Of a stretch of DNA of 64,000 nucleotides, positions 24,179-36,464 are shown piece after piece. The notes below the pieces were generated by a model. That model was not told the origin of the DNA. It was given only the letters and a program-made list of their open reading frames with translations, and did not search any database. The position numbers and the translations under genes were made by a program. Source of the stretch: Aquanectria penicillioides. Taxonomy: Eukaryota; Ascomycota; Sordariomycetes; Hypocreales; Nectriaceae. The DNA lies in NCBI GenBank assembly GCA_003415625.1, contig PYIU01000001.1, forward strand, positions 372,001 to 436,000. Reading direction: 5' to 3'. How positions within the stretch are numbered: position 1 is the first letter of the stretch; each line of letters begins with the position of its first letter.

Positions 24179-25777
24179 AATCGTTTATGGGGTGTGGTGC
24201 ATGATTTGAAGCGTTTCTCGAGAGCTGGGAACAATATCCCGTCGTAAATATGTGAATAGCTCCAAAGGCTGAGGCTGTCGGTGCTTTGTATTCCGAATGT
24301 GCATCGAGAACTTTCTAGACTCCTGGCGCCGATCCCTCGGTGACTTGGTTGAGTTTTTGTGGCGCGGTTGGCGGCGTCACATAGCTTGTGCGAGCAGATT
24401 CCAGACTTTCGCGACGGGCAGGAGAGTGACGAATTGTGACATTCGATCTGCAGCCCCTTGTGCGAGGCAATTGATCTCGACCAATCGGTTCTGCTTGACA
24501 TGTCAATACGATGGCAGGGTGTCTCAGTTCATGGCTCATGTCAGAAACTGCTGAGTCTTCAACACCCCTGGTTTGTGATGGCCCCAAGCAGTTGGGCTCC
24601 TTGATTCCATTTTCAATACGAGGAAATCTGAGTGCAAAGGCTTATAGCCACCTAAAAACCATGTTCGGCCTTATTTTATGCACATGAAAGCCCCATTTCT
24701 TATCGTCAATAAGCCCATGTCCATTATGCTCTTTATGGTAAATTGTGGGGTGTCATTGGTGACTAGCATCTTTGAGCACTTGAAATTCCCATTTCCCTTA
24801 CGAATGGTGAAAAGAATAGTATGTCACCACGCCCCTTGAATGGGAGCTTCCGGGTGGCAATAAGAATAGTGGTAATCGGACGCCAAGGGAAAGGCCAGAG
24901 ACTTGCTGCTCAGACACGTGTCGAACGTGACCTGTCAAACCACCCAGTCAGGTCCATGGGTTGTTGAAGAGGAGTAAATATCCCCAGTCCAATAGGATGA
25001 TACGAACCATCCGACGGATCGGTCCTCGGCCCTGTCTATCCGGTCGCCCAGAGCGTCGGGTTCATCAGATTAGCGTTGATTCATGCAGTTTGTACCCCTG
25101 AACTGTAATCCTTCCAAGCCCTCAGAGGAGTAGTACAAACCACTGAGATGCGCTGATGGCTGCGAACGGTAAGTTCCAGGGGACTGGAATGCGGCTTTGC
25201 AAATAGGCTCACGTTATGACCAATTGAAAATTAATTTACAGTTGTAAGTCGGCAGCATTTCTGAAGCTTAATTGCCGTCCCTGTCGTCGAGCCCACCTAG
25301 TTTTTCTTTTTACTTGTTCGGTCGGGGCATTCATAGTTCGCAGTTCAGTAGGTCCCTCTTCTTCCAGAGGACCCATTCAAAAGAAAATTAAACTTATCGC
25401 TTGGGATCACAAAATATGAGCAGGCCAGTGGGTTTAGGCATTAGAGTACAGTTTTATAAACGCTTCGCAACAATGCGTACAGAGGAGGGGGCCCGAGAAC
25501 TTCGCAGTTGCAAGTGCCGTTGAGGAAGCGCAGAAAATACAGCACAAACGGCCGATGTGTACCAACGAGATGTGGCAATGAGTCAACGTGTTTGAAATGT
25601 GGATCAAGGGCTTCCTAATACTAACAATAACGTAAATATGATTAAATATGACTAGCTTTAGGTTCAAGATGAACCCACTAGTTTAAACCTGGCTGTGACT
25701 GTTTGTAGATAGACAAAACAAGGCCTGCGCATATAACACGCTCAAGTAGTCGCTGCTATTCACCATACTCTAGTCAA
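24179..25777. other. long gene-free stretch
   Basis: No supported coding region, RNA gene or repeat is seen in 1.6 kb. The open frames are short and overlap on opposite strands. Confidence 0.45.
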
Positions 25778-26818
25778 TCACAATTCTATGGGTAGCAACT
25801 CGCTTATAGGCGGAACCGTTACCACCTGAGATTTCTCCATGCTGCCACCTCTAAATGAATAGGTAAATATCCACCCACTCCCGGCAGCTCCATGCTCTCC
25901 CTTGTTATTGACGACGACTATCCCACTTACAACATCAGGGTATTTTTTCACCATCCGCAGCACGGCGTCCTCAGCAGCCTCAGTTGGAGACATGCCCCGT
26001 CTTAGATTCTCGACTGCCTGGTAACAGGGTAAAAATCTCATCATAATGTCGCCGTCTCCGGTGGCCCCGCAGCCGCCAACATCGCCATCAACGTAGGAGC
26101 CGCTGCCCGTGATCGGTCCGTCACCTACTCGACCAGGGATTTTGTGGGAAGCACCATTTGTAGTCGTCCCAGCTGCCATAGATCCATCGGGATGCAGCGC
26201 GATAATTGATAAGGTATCATGTGATGCTTGCTTCCTTGATAGACTAGACTCCTTCTCCGTTAAAGGGTTGTACGGACCACAGGATGACGAAGGGTCTGGG
26301 CTGACGTTTAGTCGATAATTAGGCTGGCATTGGCTTGCTTTCCAGTCTTTGCACATTTTCAAGGAGACATCGGTCGTGAGATTCTCGACCTTGAAGCCAT
26401 TGTCTATCGCAAATTGGGTTGCAAAATCGCCTGCCAACATGGTATGGGTAGTGTAATCGAGCACGCGCCGGGCAACAGAGATGGCGTTGCGAACTCTGCG
26501 AAGTGCAGCAACGGCGCCAGATTTCATGGTAGCCCCGTCCATGATCATCGCATCGAGTGTGGTCTCGCAGTTTTCGTCTGGGGAACCGCCGTAGCCAACG
26601 CTGCCGTCGCATTGGTTGCGCTCGCAGGCGATGCAGCCGATCTCAACCGCATCGAGAGCGGAGGCGCCACCCCCCTGGAGAGCGGCAAAGGCGGCATCTG
26701 TGGCAGCGACAAAGTCTCCTCCCCATGTATTGATGACCATTGGAAACCCTGGCGATGGGGCTGCGAGAGCGGATACGGCCAGGGAGACGAAGGGTGGGAG
26801 CGCTGAGAAGAGACGCAT
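25778..26818 (-). CDS. glycosylasparaginase / N4-(beta-N-acetylglucosaminyl)-L-asparaginase
   Basis: An intronless gene of 346 residues. The ATG at 26818 was chosen because it starts a good signal peptide (MRLFSALPPF to about ALAAP). The longer upstream frame to 26905 is probably 5' leader. The protein is an Ntn-hydrolase: the HDT motif near residue 200-202 marks the autocatalytic cleavage before Thr, which becomes the N-terminal nucleophile of the beta chain. The downstream GTTTNG, GRVGDGPITGSGSYVD and GATGDGD segments are the substrate-binding motifs of the family. Known function: removal of asparagine from N-linked GlcNAc-Asn during glycoprotein breakdown in vacuoles/lysosomes. The length matches the family. 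It stands alone between gene-free stretches. Confidence 0.93.
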   Translation of the reverse strand: MRLFSALPPFVSLAVSALAAPSPGFPMVINTWGGDFVAATDAAFAALQGGGASALDAVEIGCIACERNQCDGSVGYGGSPDENCETTLDAMIMDGATMKSGAVAALRRVRNAISVARRVLDYTTHTMLAGDFATQFAIDNGFKVENLTTDVSLKMCKDWKASQCQPNYRLNVSPDPSSSCGPYNPLTEKESSLSRKQASHDTLSIIALHPDGSMAAGTTTNGASHKIPGRVGDGPITGSGSYVDGDVGGCGATGDGDIMMRFLPCYQAVENLRRGMSPTEAAEDAVLRMVKKYPDVVSGIVVVNNKGEHGAAGSGWIFTYSFRGGSMEKSQVVTVPPISELLPIEL

Positions 26819-27394
26819 GGCGAGAGAGGATGGGCTGGCCCAGCCCAACTGGGGGCCAAAGGGAGGTAGGTACTGAAGGGAGTCTTGTTCAAGCGAATCA
26901 ATCAATCATCAAGGCTGATATGCATAAAGGTTAGATCGCATCTCCCAATTCATTCGTACGACCTCAACAATGCCCGTATTGCTCCCCACTCGCACGTTGG
27001 GCGCCAGGATAAAATACGAGGGATAGTCGTGCGATAATAAGTCTGCGACGCGCTCAACCAAGCGCTGCATGTAATTCCGGGTCCACATAACTCCGATGCT
27101 AATAATAAACAAAGGCTTCAATCCAAAGCAAGCCACGTGAACTGATTGTTTACCGACTCTCGTTTATTAAGGCGTAAGCAGCCCCCTCATTCCAGGTCTC
27201 TCATGTCTTTCTCGTTTCCCTTTTCCTTTTCTGTTTCCCTTCTCTATCGCCAGTTCACGTTCCCCCGCTCGTGAGTTTCCTGCCTTCTTGCTCTGCTTTC
27301 TTGCCCCTACAGACTGTGGTCCAGCCACTTCGTTCTGCATAGAAACATAGACGTAGTAAATTGATCCTGTGCTGCGCCCATTACATGCTATAAA
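26819..27394. other. divergent promoter region
   Basis: The shared upstream region of the glycosylasparaginase (minus) and NLR (plus) genes. It has pyrimidine-rich tracts near 27200-27270 but no coding region. Confidence 0.5.
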
Positions 27395-30300
27395 ATGGAG
27401 CCAGCTGTGTCTGCACTTGTATTCGCGTCCGCATCTGCGTCCGCGTCCAACCCGGCTCAGCCCATCTGGGATGCCATCGCGAGCTTTTGCAAGATAGCTC
27501 TCAACATTCACAATGTTGCACATGCCGTTCACAGCGCCGGCCCCAAAGCCGCCTCTGTGTCTGTAGACCACGACATGGAGGACATGGCTGGCGCCATCTC
27601 GGTATCTGTCCTCGGCATCCTGAAGCTGTTCAAGGACCCTGCTGCCACCGGCGACGCCCTGATCTTGCGCCTGATGCACACCTGTGTCAAGATAGGTCAG
27701 GACTTGGTCGCGCAGATTGATCAAGTTCGGCCGTCCTTCTCTGACGCAGATGCCACCCAGATCGAGAGGCAGCCATTTTGCTCACAGTGGTCTCGTGAGA
27801 ATACAAATGCGCTCCATGACCGCCTCTCAGAGCTCCTCGAACGACTCAAGGATCTACAGCTCCCAGACAGGTGGGTAAACCCGATGGAGTTTTCTTGCCC
27901 CAAGCACGGCTAACTTTGCCCGTTTCCAATAGCCTCGATCTCCCAGAGACATTGTCCGTGTCAAAGTTGACGCTTGACGATGAGTTACCCAAAGGAGGAA
28001 TTGTCGCCCTGAAAAGCGGACTAAAGAAGGCCGGTTTCAGCAACAACAATGCATTCGAGAAAAGCAACTACGACATGAAGGGATCAGGTCCCAAGCTGGT
28101 TTCCGTCGCCATCATCAATGACTTCCTTCTCGAGAGTCTTGCATACAAAAGCATGTACGACCGCGAGGAAGAAGTCACTGAGGCACACAGCCAAACTCTA
28201 GAATGGATTTTCAACAACACCGCCATCGACGACCCTCTCCGAAAACATTTCAGCAATGAATTCACGGCTTGGTTGAAAACTGGAGATCTCGGTCCCATCT
28301 ACTGGATTACAGGAAAGCCGGGTTCGGGGAAATCAACCCTCATGGGATTTCTTTCCCAGCATCACTTCACAAAGGGGCTTCTCAAGGAATGGGCCAAAGA
28401 TCGAACCGTTTGCACGGCCGGCTTCTTCTTCTGGACCAGCGGTACACGCGACCAACGATCTCAAACGGGCCTGCTACGCAGTCTCTTGCATCAACTTCTC
28501 TCTGCCAATCCGGACCTCATGCCTGCCACGTTTCCAAAATTGTGGCACAAAATTAGAGAGATGACTACCAAGGAGAGAGTCAATATGGTTCTTGAATGGA
28601 CGGTTCCAGACCTCATGGAAGCCTTTCATCTGCTCCTCGATGCTGCACTGCCAAAGATGAACATTTGTCTGTTTATCGATGGACTTGATGAGTTTGATGG
28701 CGACCACACCGGGATCGTGAACTTTTTCAAGTCGCTCTCTGTGGGAAAAAACAACGAAGCACTCAAGATGTGTCTTGCATCCCGGCCATGGGCTGCTTTC
28801 GCCGAAGCATTCGAAAACAGTGTCCCCAACGGACGACTTCAAGATCTCACATATGATGACATGTACAAGTATGCCAAGGATGAACTAAACCAGCACAAGT
28901 ACATTCGGAGACTGCTCAAGGGTAATGCAGAACCCAGCTACGACTTCATCGAGAGTACAGTGCAGCGGGCAGACGGAGTCTTCCTGTGGGTTAGACTTGC
29001 CGTGGAAAGGATGCTCACCATTTTCCAGAAGACGAACACCATGTCAGATCTCCAATCAATGCTGGAAAGTTTCCCAGGAGAGCTCGATGGCTTCTTCAAC
29101 AAGCTCGTCTTTGAGGATCAAACCCCGGATCGAGTCGTGGAAGCCGCCACTATTTTCCGACTCATGTGCGCAAGAGAAAGCGTCGCCGATTTCCTCAACG
29201 ACGAGTCATCAACTGCCCTAACCGTGTGGGAAATGTCCTTTGCGCTCAACAAGGACGACGATGGAATCACATTACAGCGCGAAGTCAAGGAGGCGACGCT
29301 GGAAGAAATCGTTACTCGATGCGCAAAGGCTGCTGATCAGGTCAGAAACCGGTTTTCCAATCTTTTGAGTCTCCATCGACGACGCCGGCTGGGAAACCTC
29401 CGCGTACCCATCTTTGTGGACCATGATCGTGGAACGCGAGCTGAGCTGGTTTTCGTGTACGACAAGATCATATATCTCCATCGTACGGTGCGAGACTGGC
29501 TCATGAATCCTGATGGTGCATACGATCGGATGCACAGCTTGCAGAATCCAGGATTCGATCCTCATCTGAGCTTGTTGAGATCCTATGTGTTGCGGCTCAA
29601 GCATCCTCTAGAAGAGATCGAACACCATCGCCGGCTAGACGAGTGGTATCCTGATATAGCCCTGGCCATGTCTCACGCCAGATATGTTTCCGTTGATCCA
29701 AAGCATCTCCAGCGGCCGTTCCTAAATGAGATGAATAAGACCATCGATTGGTATTGGCTATCGAAACCATCTGACCCCTTTGATCATTGGGCAAGAAGCA
29801 CTTTCGGTTCTTACGAAGTTCGCATGAAGGCTCCCCCAATTCGTCACCCATTCCTCTGCTTGGCGACCAAGTTTGGACTATCTGAGTACATTTCTGGCGA
29901 GCTAGCGCAGCAAAATTCCCAGGAGCCCGGACCATCTGAGGACGAAGTTGAGGACACCAGAGAGCCCACGCCCCTACTTTCTTACGCCATCGAGTTCATG
30001 TGTTCTCGAAACAAGACCATCTTCCCCCTATCCGATCCTGATTTTGTGGAGTGTCTACTCAAGAACCCGTCCAAACTTAACCCGGGACCCAACCACGAGT
30101 ATAAAGACTTCGCAACGGGTGCAACGAGGACTCCTTGGTTGGCGTTGCTTCGACATCTGCGTGATGCGAAGCGAAGAGGTTGGATCGCACATCACGACAC
30201 CGACCCCCAGGGCACGGCTCGCTGGGCCAAGATTGTGCGATTGTTTATTGAAGCAGGCGGAGCAAATGTTGATGCAGTGGTTCATGCTGATGCATGGGAT

Positions 30301-30399
30301 CCAGAAATTACTGGAGTTGGGGTTCTCCAGTTAGTGGAGAAGGCTACTGGGGATGCGGAGGTTCAAAGCATTAGGGCCATGATGGAGAAAATGGCATAG
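27395..30399 (+). CDS. NACHT-domain STAND (NLR-like) protein
   Basis: Two exons (27395-27870 and 27933-30399), joined across a 62-nt intron, give 980 residues. The first about 250 residues are helical and Ala-rich at the start and match no domain I know. Then comes a NACHT NTPase: Walker A GKPGSGKST near residue 285, Walker B LFIDGLDEFDG near residue 405, and ASRPW with LQDLTYDDM after it, followed by GVFLWVRLAVERML. The rest fits the region that follows NACHT in many fungal STAND proteins (DUF7791-like). No ankyrin, WD40 or TPR repeats are visible at the C-terminus. Such proteins are intracellular ATP-driven switches implicated in heterokaryon incompatibility and innate defence. The trigger and output here are unknown. 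A second NACHT gene of the same layout lies at 53355-56758. Confidence 0.88.
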
Positions 30400-32171
30400 G
30401 TTGGATGAAGTGGCGTGTGTATATCTAGATTGAGTATATAAGTATTTGAACTTGTCTATTATTAGTACTGGCCCATGTGTCTTATCGAATGTATATCTAA
30501 CATCACTGCGCTCTACGACAACACTAGCATCTTAGCGAGTCATCCTCTTTCTATGTTTAGAGAGGCAGAACCCAAGTGTGACTTGCATATTTTTTTGTGT
30601 TTGGAAAAATGCGCAGAGTGAGATATCCAAGTCAACGCCTCTGGATAAAATGTTGAAGTATAGCTTCGCCTGGCAGATTTTTAGGATGCATTGGTGATAT
30701 TTTTTTGTAACACGACCAGGAAAAATGATCTGTTGAGATGAAACATGGGATTTGCTGGCTATCACAGCATTCCAGGATCATAAGGTAGACCTCAATAGGG
30801 AAGCGACTAAGTGGTCCAGTGACTTTTTTATTCAATGCAGTTGAAAATCATGAGGACGAAAGAAGGCAACACACAAGGCCTTAGTGAAGGGACTCATCTT
30901 CATCTAAAAACAAAACCCTCAAGCTCCAAAGCGACAACGGTGACAGAGTCAATCACCATTTTCATCAATTTTTCTTTTTTATCATTATATTGACCAAAAA
31001 ATTGAACAATCTGAGACTCTGTGTGAAAGAACCTTCATGTACCCATTAGAAAGTCGGGCTTGTAATGAAAATTACTTCTCCTGCCTTGACCATGGTTGCG
31101 GGCACACGCAGGACTAGAGTCTCGAACTTCCTGCATGACCAGTTGAAGCAAAATGATAAAAGGGCTTTGTGAAATTGAAAAGCAGGAAAACTCCCCCAGA
31201 ATAGTCAACACCTAGGCAAGTTCTATTCAGAGAGGTAGGCAGCCCCCTCGCAATGACTTTTGGGGAAGTTCATCGTGCGAGCTGTCGTAGGGAATTTGGA
31301 CCTTACATGCACTTGTAGCCAGGACGAAATTTTATCATCTAAAGTGCATTATTAGTAACGAACCATTATTCTATTGTGTACATAGAAACAATTACGTCTA
31401 CCCCATTCAAGCTTAGGTGCTATGTAACGGATGTTAGGTTGAGGACCTAGCTCTCTTATGCTCGAGTTTAGCAAAGTTCTCTTTCCTAACCTCTACATTT
31501 TGGCCCTCCTTCCTCCTGTTTCCCCCCACGCCCCAGTGGTAATCGCGATGTATGCGTTGCTTGGGCGCTAGGTTTCTCGAGCCAATCGAATGTTCGGGGT
31601 GCTCAGGGCGTTCAGTGACGCCCCAGGCAAACGGCCTTGCAGCTGTGTAGGCAGAGGCTGCACAAATCACAACATCGTAGGATTTGTCTCAAACTTGAGT
31701 CATAGCAGATCCCAATAGAAAGGAACATATATACGAAGTTCCAGCGTGACTGAATCTAAATTGATAAAGGTATGATGCTACTAAGGCAATCCGTCGGATA
31801 TGTGAGTGATGAGGATATGGGCTGTGTCGTGACGCCACCTGGTATGGCTGAAAGAAGACTGAAAAATGGTCGGGACAAGGCGCCGTGGTTATCATAGCAA
31901 ATGAGTTCATGTTGGTTTGCTGCTACTAAGATGGCAGCCCCAGTTTTGGATTAATCAACTCCGACTTACCCGTCGATGTATATCTCTGGGCTCATGGCTA
32001 AATAGGATCATGCGCTGCTGCCTGGGCCTGGAAAACTGAACTCAGGCGGGGGTTTGTTTCACATCTCACCTCAGCCGTGTTTCCTCGGCAGCGTTGTTTC
32101 TCACTCAATCATACTGTCCTTCCGGATGAGACCTTTCACGGCATATTGACCCGTGTCTACGCGATCTCATA
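30400..32171. other. gene-free stretch with F-box-like debris
   Basis: No intact gene in 1.8 kb. A minus-strand F-box-like fragment is listed separately. The rest holds only short frames. Confidence 0.45.
30690..30830 (-). pseudogene. possible F-box protein remnant
   Basis: A minus-strand frame reads LSRFPIEVYLMILEC, like the start of a fungal F-box (LPxEVYxxIL). It lacks an ATG, stops within 70 codons and shows nothing else of an F-box protein. This is a weak call from one short motif. Confidence 0.22.
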
Positions 32172-34342
32172 ATGCTTTGTGAGAATTGTTCTTCAGTCTT
32201 TGAGCACCGGCGGGGGTTTGCGGGCGACAAGTTAATGGGGCCCATGTCAGAAATAATGAAACAAGCTGGGAGCCCTCTCTCCAATCGGGATCCAAACAAC
32301 TCAACCGATCCAACGCCAAACCTGTTCTTCCAACACAACGCGGCTCGAGACCTTCAGGAAGCATCGCTTGCGGGTTGTTACATATGCCGACGTGTTTGGC
32401 AAAACATCGCCTCAGATGCGCAACAAAATTTGTTGGACGCCGACGCTGCTGCTCTATCGCAAACCCCGCCCAGGCCGTACCTCACATATTTGCAACTTAT
32501 CGACTGGGAGTTCTTAAGCATGTTCATGCCAGCGGAAAGCCAGGAGGATATAAAAACAGCAGATCGTATGTGGATTGTAGGGTTTCACGATGATGTCAAG
32601 TCAGTGGTGACATATGGGCCTCTTGGCCCACCAAGCTTCGGCATCTCCCTCTTGCAAGGTAAAGCAAGTCCCGCATGAAGTCTTGAATGAAAACAGACCA
32701 TGGCTCATACAATCAAGACGCACAACCATTTGATGCCCTTCACCCTCTGCAGCCCTCGACCGATTCTGAAGAGTCTCTCGCCTTTGCTACTGATCGGTTC
32801 CAAGACTGCCTGCAGAATCATGAGAAGTGCAAACGGGTGCCAGGGTCAAGTTGGCTCCCGTCACGACTAATTTCCTTAGAGGAAGTGGAAAATGATCAGA
32901 CCATTCGCCTAGTTCTATCTAAAGACCTAGCGTCAACAATGTCCTACGTCACGTTGAGCCATTGCTGGGGCTCAGGAAAGTTCATCAAACTCATAAGAAC
33001 CAACTATGATGAGTTTTTGCAAGGTCGGCCAGTAGCAGACTTCCCAAAAACATTTCGAGACAGTTTTGAAGTAGCAGCCAAGCTAGGTGTCAAGTACATA
33101 TGGATCGATTCTTTGTGCATTATCCAAGATGATTCTGATGATTGGATCGATGAGGCTAAACAAATGCATTTGGTCTATTCAAATTCCCTCTGCAATATTT
33201 GCGCTACTGGCGCCAGGAACGCCTTTTTGGGGCTGTTTGTAACTCGGGAACTTGGCACATTTGAGCCTTGCGAAGTCAATATCCCATGGCTGGATAGTGG
33301 TGGAAGGTTTCGCATATTTGACAAGACCTTGTGGCTGAGAGACGTGTTAACATCGCCTCTTAACCAGCGAGCTTGGGTGGTCCAGGAGCAGCTTCTAGCC
33401 CCGAGGCACATCCACTTTGGCTCTCGTCAGATCTTCTGGGAATGCATCCAAAACACCGCCTGCGAGCAATATCCGCGTCAAATGCCACCCGAACTTGCGC
33501 GAACAACTTCGCTGAGCCGACAAATTTTGCACACATCACTTCCAGAATTGCAGAACATGGAGCGGTCAAGAATTTTTGGTGGCTGGACAGCTGCTGTAGC
33601 CGCCTACATGGATGCAAAGCTGACATACCCGACAGACAAACTTGTTGCGTTTTCTGGTATCATTAGGAGATTTGAGAACATCCTCCAGGACAAATGCATT
33701 GCTGGACTTTGGAGACGTAATATTGAAAACGATCTTTTGTGGAACATCAACTCCTGCCGCCAAGCAGATGGTTCGAGGTCTGCTCGACCATCATCCTATC
33801 GCGCGCCATCATTTTCCTGGATGTCTATCGACGGACAGATCGGGTCTGAAATGATTCTAGAAACTCCTGGCTCGCTTGCGAAGGTCCTCTCTGTCACAGT
33901 CGACCAGGACCGCGGATGCATCACCGGCGGTGTTTTGCGACTCCTGGGTAAGTTGAAGCCTATACGTTTGGTCAAAACCTCCCGTACATCAAACGACGAA
34001 ATCATGTGGCTGGCGAATTTCAACGGCAAGGAGGGCGAGGGAGGGTATTTTGAGTGGCAGAGCGTGTTTGGATTTGCCTACGCTGTCATGGATGTCGACC
34101 GGCTCTATGACGGCCCGCTTTATGGCATTCCTATCAAGACTGGATACTCGGGGCTAGAAAGCATTGGTGGTTTAGTACTTGAAGAGACAGGAAGAACGGG
34201 GGGCGAATTTGTACGAGTGGGTATCTTTGTGACACATGAAAAGGCACAGGAACTCTTCGATCAACATTCGGACGAAGAAAAGGGATATCCATGCGAAGCG
34301 TATGATGAGGAAGAGAGGAAGCATGTTGTCTCCATTATTTAA
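32172..34342 (+). CDS. HET-domain (heterokaryon incompatibility) protein 1
   Basis: Exon 1 is 32172-32658 and exon 2 is 32697-34342, separated by a very short 38-nt intron. The protein has 710 residues. The HET domain carries its three usual blocks: YVTLSHCWG near residue 246, YIWIDSLCIIQDD near 296, and RAWVVQEQLLAPRHIHF near 387. A cysteine-containing N-terminal section (CENCSSVF, CYICRRVW) precedes it, as in many HET proteins. The C-terminal 250 residues are typical of the family (SYRAPSFSWMSIDGQ). HET domains are TIR-related cell-death effectors in fungal non-self recognition. No STAND domain is attached here. The gene sits 1.8 kb downstream of an NLR-like gene on the same strand. Confidence 0.92.
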
Positions 34343-34753
34343 CTGGATAGAAAGCATCTTTGAGGCAATATTCATGCCAACTGCAGATTTACTAAAGCAG
34401 ATTAGAAATATAGGGCCTTGAAGTCAACAACATCGTAGCACCAACACTATCTGTTTGCTTCCTTACACAAGTGGCCTCTCAAGAGCCGCGAAAGTCCAGC
34501 CACTACAAGTAATTCGGACTCCTTCGGTTGCTCACATTACTGAGCACCATCTCGCTCGCTTCTCTCGAAAAAGAAAACACCAAATCAGGATGACCTGGCA
34601 ATGCCTATCGTAATCGAGTGGCTCGGCAATGAAAGTGGTTCACCAGTGAACCCAGCGAGTCTTGACCTTGTCGCAGCGCGAAAATCCGTCTACTTGTAAT
34701 ACTAATCATGAATTAGATTGCCAAAACCTTTGGTTGGGGATGCACCTCAGCTC
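34343..34753. other. intergenic stretch
   Basis: No supported feature. A short frame from an ATG at 34601 could be an upstream exon of the next gene, but the only joining intron would be 21 nt, so it was not included. Confidence 0.4.
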
Positions 34754-35743
34754 ATGAATAACGGTCTCCACATTGCTGAGGTATGAACATTCCTTTATTC
34801 GCTCGCTCGGTGAATCGGGAAAGTGAACTAGACGTCAATACTAATCTTCATTGGAATTTAGTGGCTTCGTCTATCTGCATATTCATCGGGGACCTTTTTT
34901 GAATCAAAACTTCATGACAACGGTACGAGTCAAACTCCAGGAAACCTGGTGTTAGGAACATCTGAGACCAATTCGCTGATGCTGAGGTAAGAGTAGCCTT
35001 ATGCAGAAACCCGACTCAACCTGCCATCCACGATATCAAGGTCCTTCCCTGCACACAGATATGAAATGTGTAGGAAAAGCTTTTCATGGTTGAACATCAA
35101 TTACAAAGAAAAAAACAAATTTGCTCCTCTAAGCCCCGTGAGCGGCACCATTGAGAATACAACGAATCATGGCTTAGACAATCTTCCGCCCGATGAACAC
35201 AAGGCACGCCACCTTTCAACCCCAAATGATGCCTGGGCTTGTCAGTCCCTAACTAAGGAGGCAAAATATGTCGTCGAGAAATATCCATTCATTGCGTACT
35301 CAATCAAGTATCGGATCGTCATGGACTCCGAATCGGCGATTCTAGGCGGCAACCAAAGTCACAATACCAATATTCCCAAAGAGCGCCGTAACCAACCCTC
35401 TAGGGGGTTAAATTTGGAGAAATACGAGCCCAGTTGGTATTCCAAAACGCCTAACAGCCAAATCACAGAAGAGCGTTACGAAAATGAAACTCAGAAGAAG
35501 ATATCAAACCAAGAAGCTCGAGCGGCTAGACCTAGTGGAGATGACACATTGACATCAAGAGATGGGTCAACATTACAGGAGGGCTTGTCTATTCAGTCTA
35601 GCCAACATGCGCAGGACTTAACAGTATCTACAATGGGTGCTACGTATCTTCAATGTTTAGAGATGATGGGATCCCCTCTATTCACTTCCCTTGGAGGTAC
35701 AAATAGGTCATGGCAAGATACTTGGGGGGAGCAAAGAAAGTGA
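34754..35743 (+). CDS. hypothetical protein, three exons
   Basis: Proposed exons are 34754-34780, 34862-34986 and 35059-35743 (278 residues). Support comes from three open frames that join in phase through good borders (GTATGA...TTTAG with an ATACTAAT branch point; GTAAGA...CACAG) and a last open frame of 225 codons. The protein is hydrophilic, rich in Asn, Ser, Glu and Lys, with a probably disordered C-terminal half. There is no signal peptide, membrane segment or family motif that I recognise. The first exon is short and its start uncertain. It lies just downstream of a HET gene on the same strand, so a recognition-locus accessory role is possible but unproven. Confidence 0.42.
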
Positions 35744-36337
35744 TAACCTAGAGGGATGCAGCCAGGAAGAATGGCGTCAAGTTGACTATTGAGACGCCAC
35801 CAAGTAGTCAAGAAAGGGGTTTTACGAACCATCCAAAAGGTGAGAAAGGATCAAGATATAAGTAAATACAAATAAACCAAATAGTAGCCTCTAGAACCAC
35901 GCGAGCAGTGGATGCCAAGAACCGCTGTAGGGGCCCCCAGGTGAAGTACGAGAGCAATATATTGAGTTATCAATGACCACAAAACCTAGTGCTGAGGAAG
36001 CCTATGCATGATAGATAATATAGGGTCTCTATTGTTTTACAATAGTTTTAAATGATACGCAAAGGTAGTTGTCCCCACAATGGGCTGAAATTAATTAACA
36101 GCAAGGTTTCTTCTACCTATGTGTAAAAGGGCTAGGTTCCGGGAATATCACTTTCTTACACCTTAAGCATGTTGGATACGACAAAGGATCTAAGAGAAAC
36201 GTCAATATAGAATGGCAAAACTTTGTAGAGCATTGTTACCCCTAAGCGTAGCCAAGAAAATACTGATCAGCACATCGCGCACGACATCAGGTCAGAGGCC
36301 CATTCATTTCGTCCACTAAAAGTGATAAACATGAACC
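35744..36337. other. intergenic AT-rich stretch
   Basis: No supported gene. AT-rich DNA up to the T-run of the second 5S rRNA gene. Confidence 0.45.
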
Positions 36338-36345
36338 AAAAAAAA
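36338..36345 (-). terminator. Pol III T-run terminator of 5S rRNA copy 2
   Basis: Eight T on the minus strand directly follow the 3' end of the second 5S rRNA gene. Confidence 0.75.
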
Positions 36346-36464
36346 ACATACAACAGCAGGGATTCCCCGGTCGTCACCGACCCGAGTACTAATCCGCCCC
36401 TTACCAGTTTGACTTTAGGAGAGCGGACGGGATCCTGTATTTTCTAGTAGGTATGGTCGTATGT
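36346..36464 (-). rRNA. 5S ribosomal RNA, copy 2
   Basis: A 119-nt minus-strand 5S rRNA with the same ends, helix I and box C-like region as copy 1 at 22414-22532. The two differ by three single-base transitions (one in the GATCCCGT loop region, one in the middle, one near the 3' end). A T-run follows. The intact ends and terminator suggest a working gene, not a fragment. Confidence 0.92.

Noticed and set aside
26330..26806. 158-codon plus-strand frame opposite the glycosylasparaginase gene
   Set aside because: Antisense shadow of a clear conserved gene.
34601..34699. 33-codon frame as first exon of the hypothetical gene
   Set aside because: Joining it to the next exon would need a 21-nt intron.
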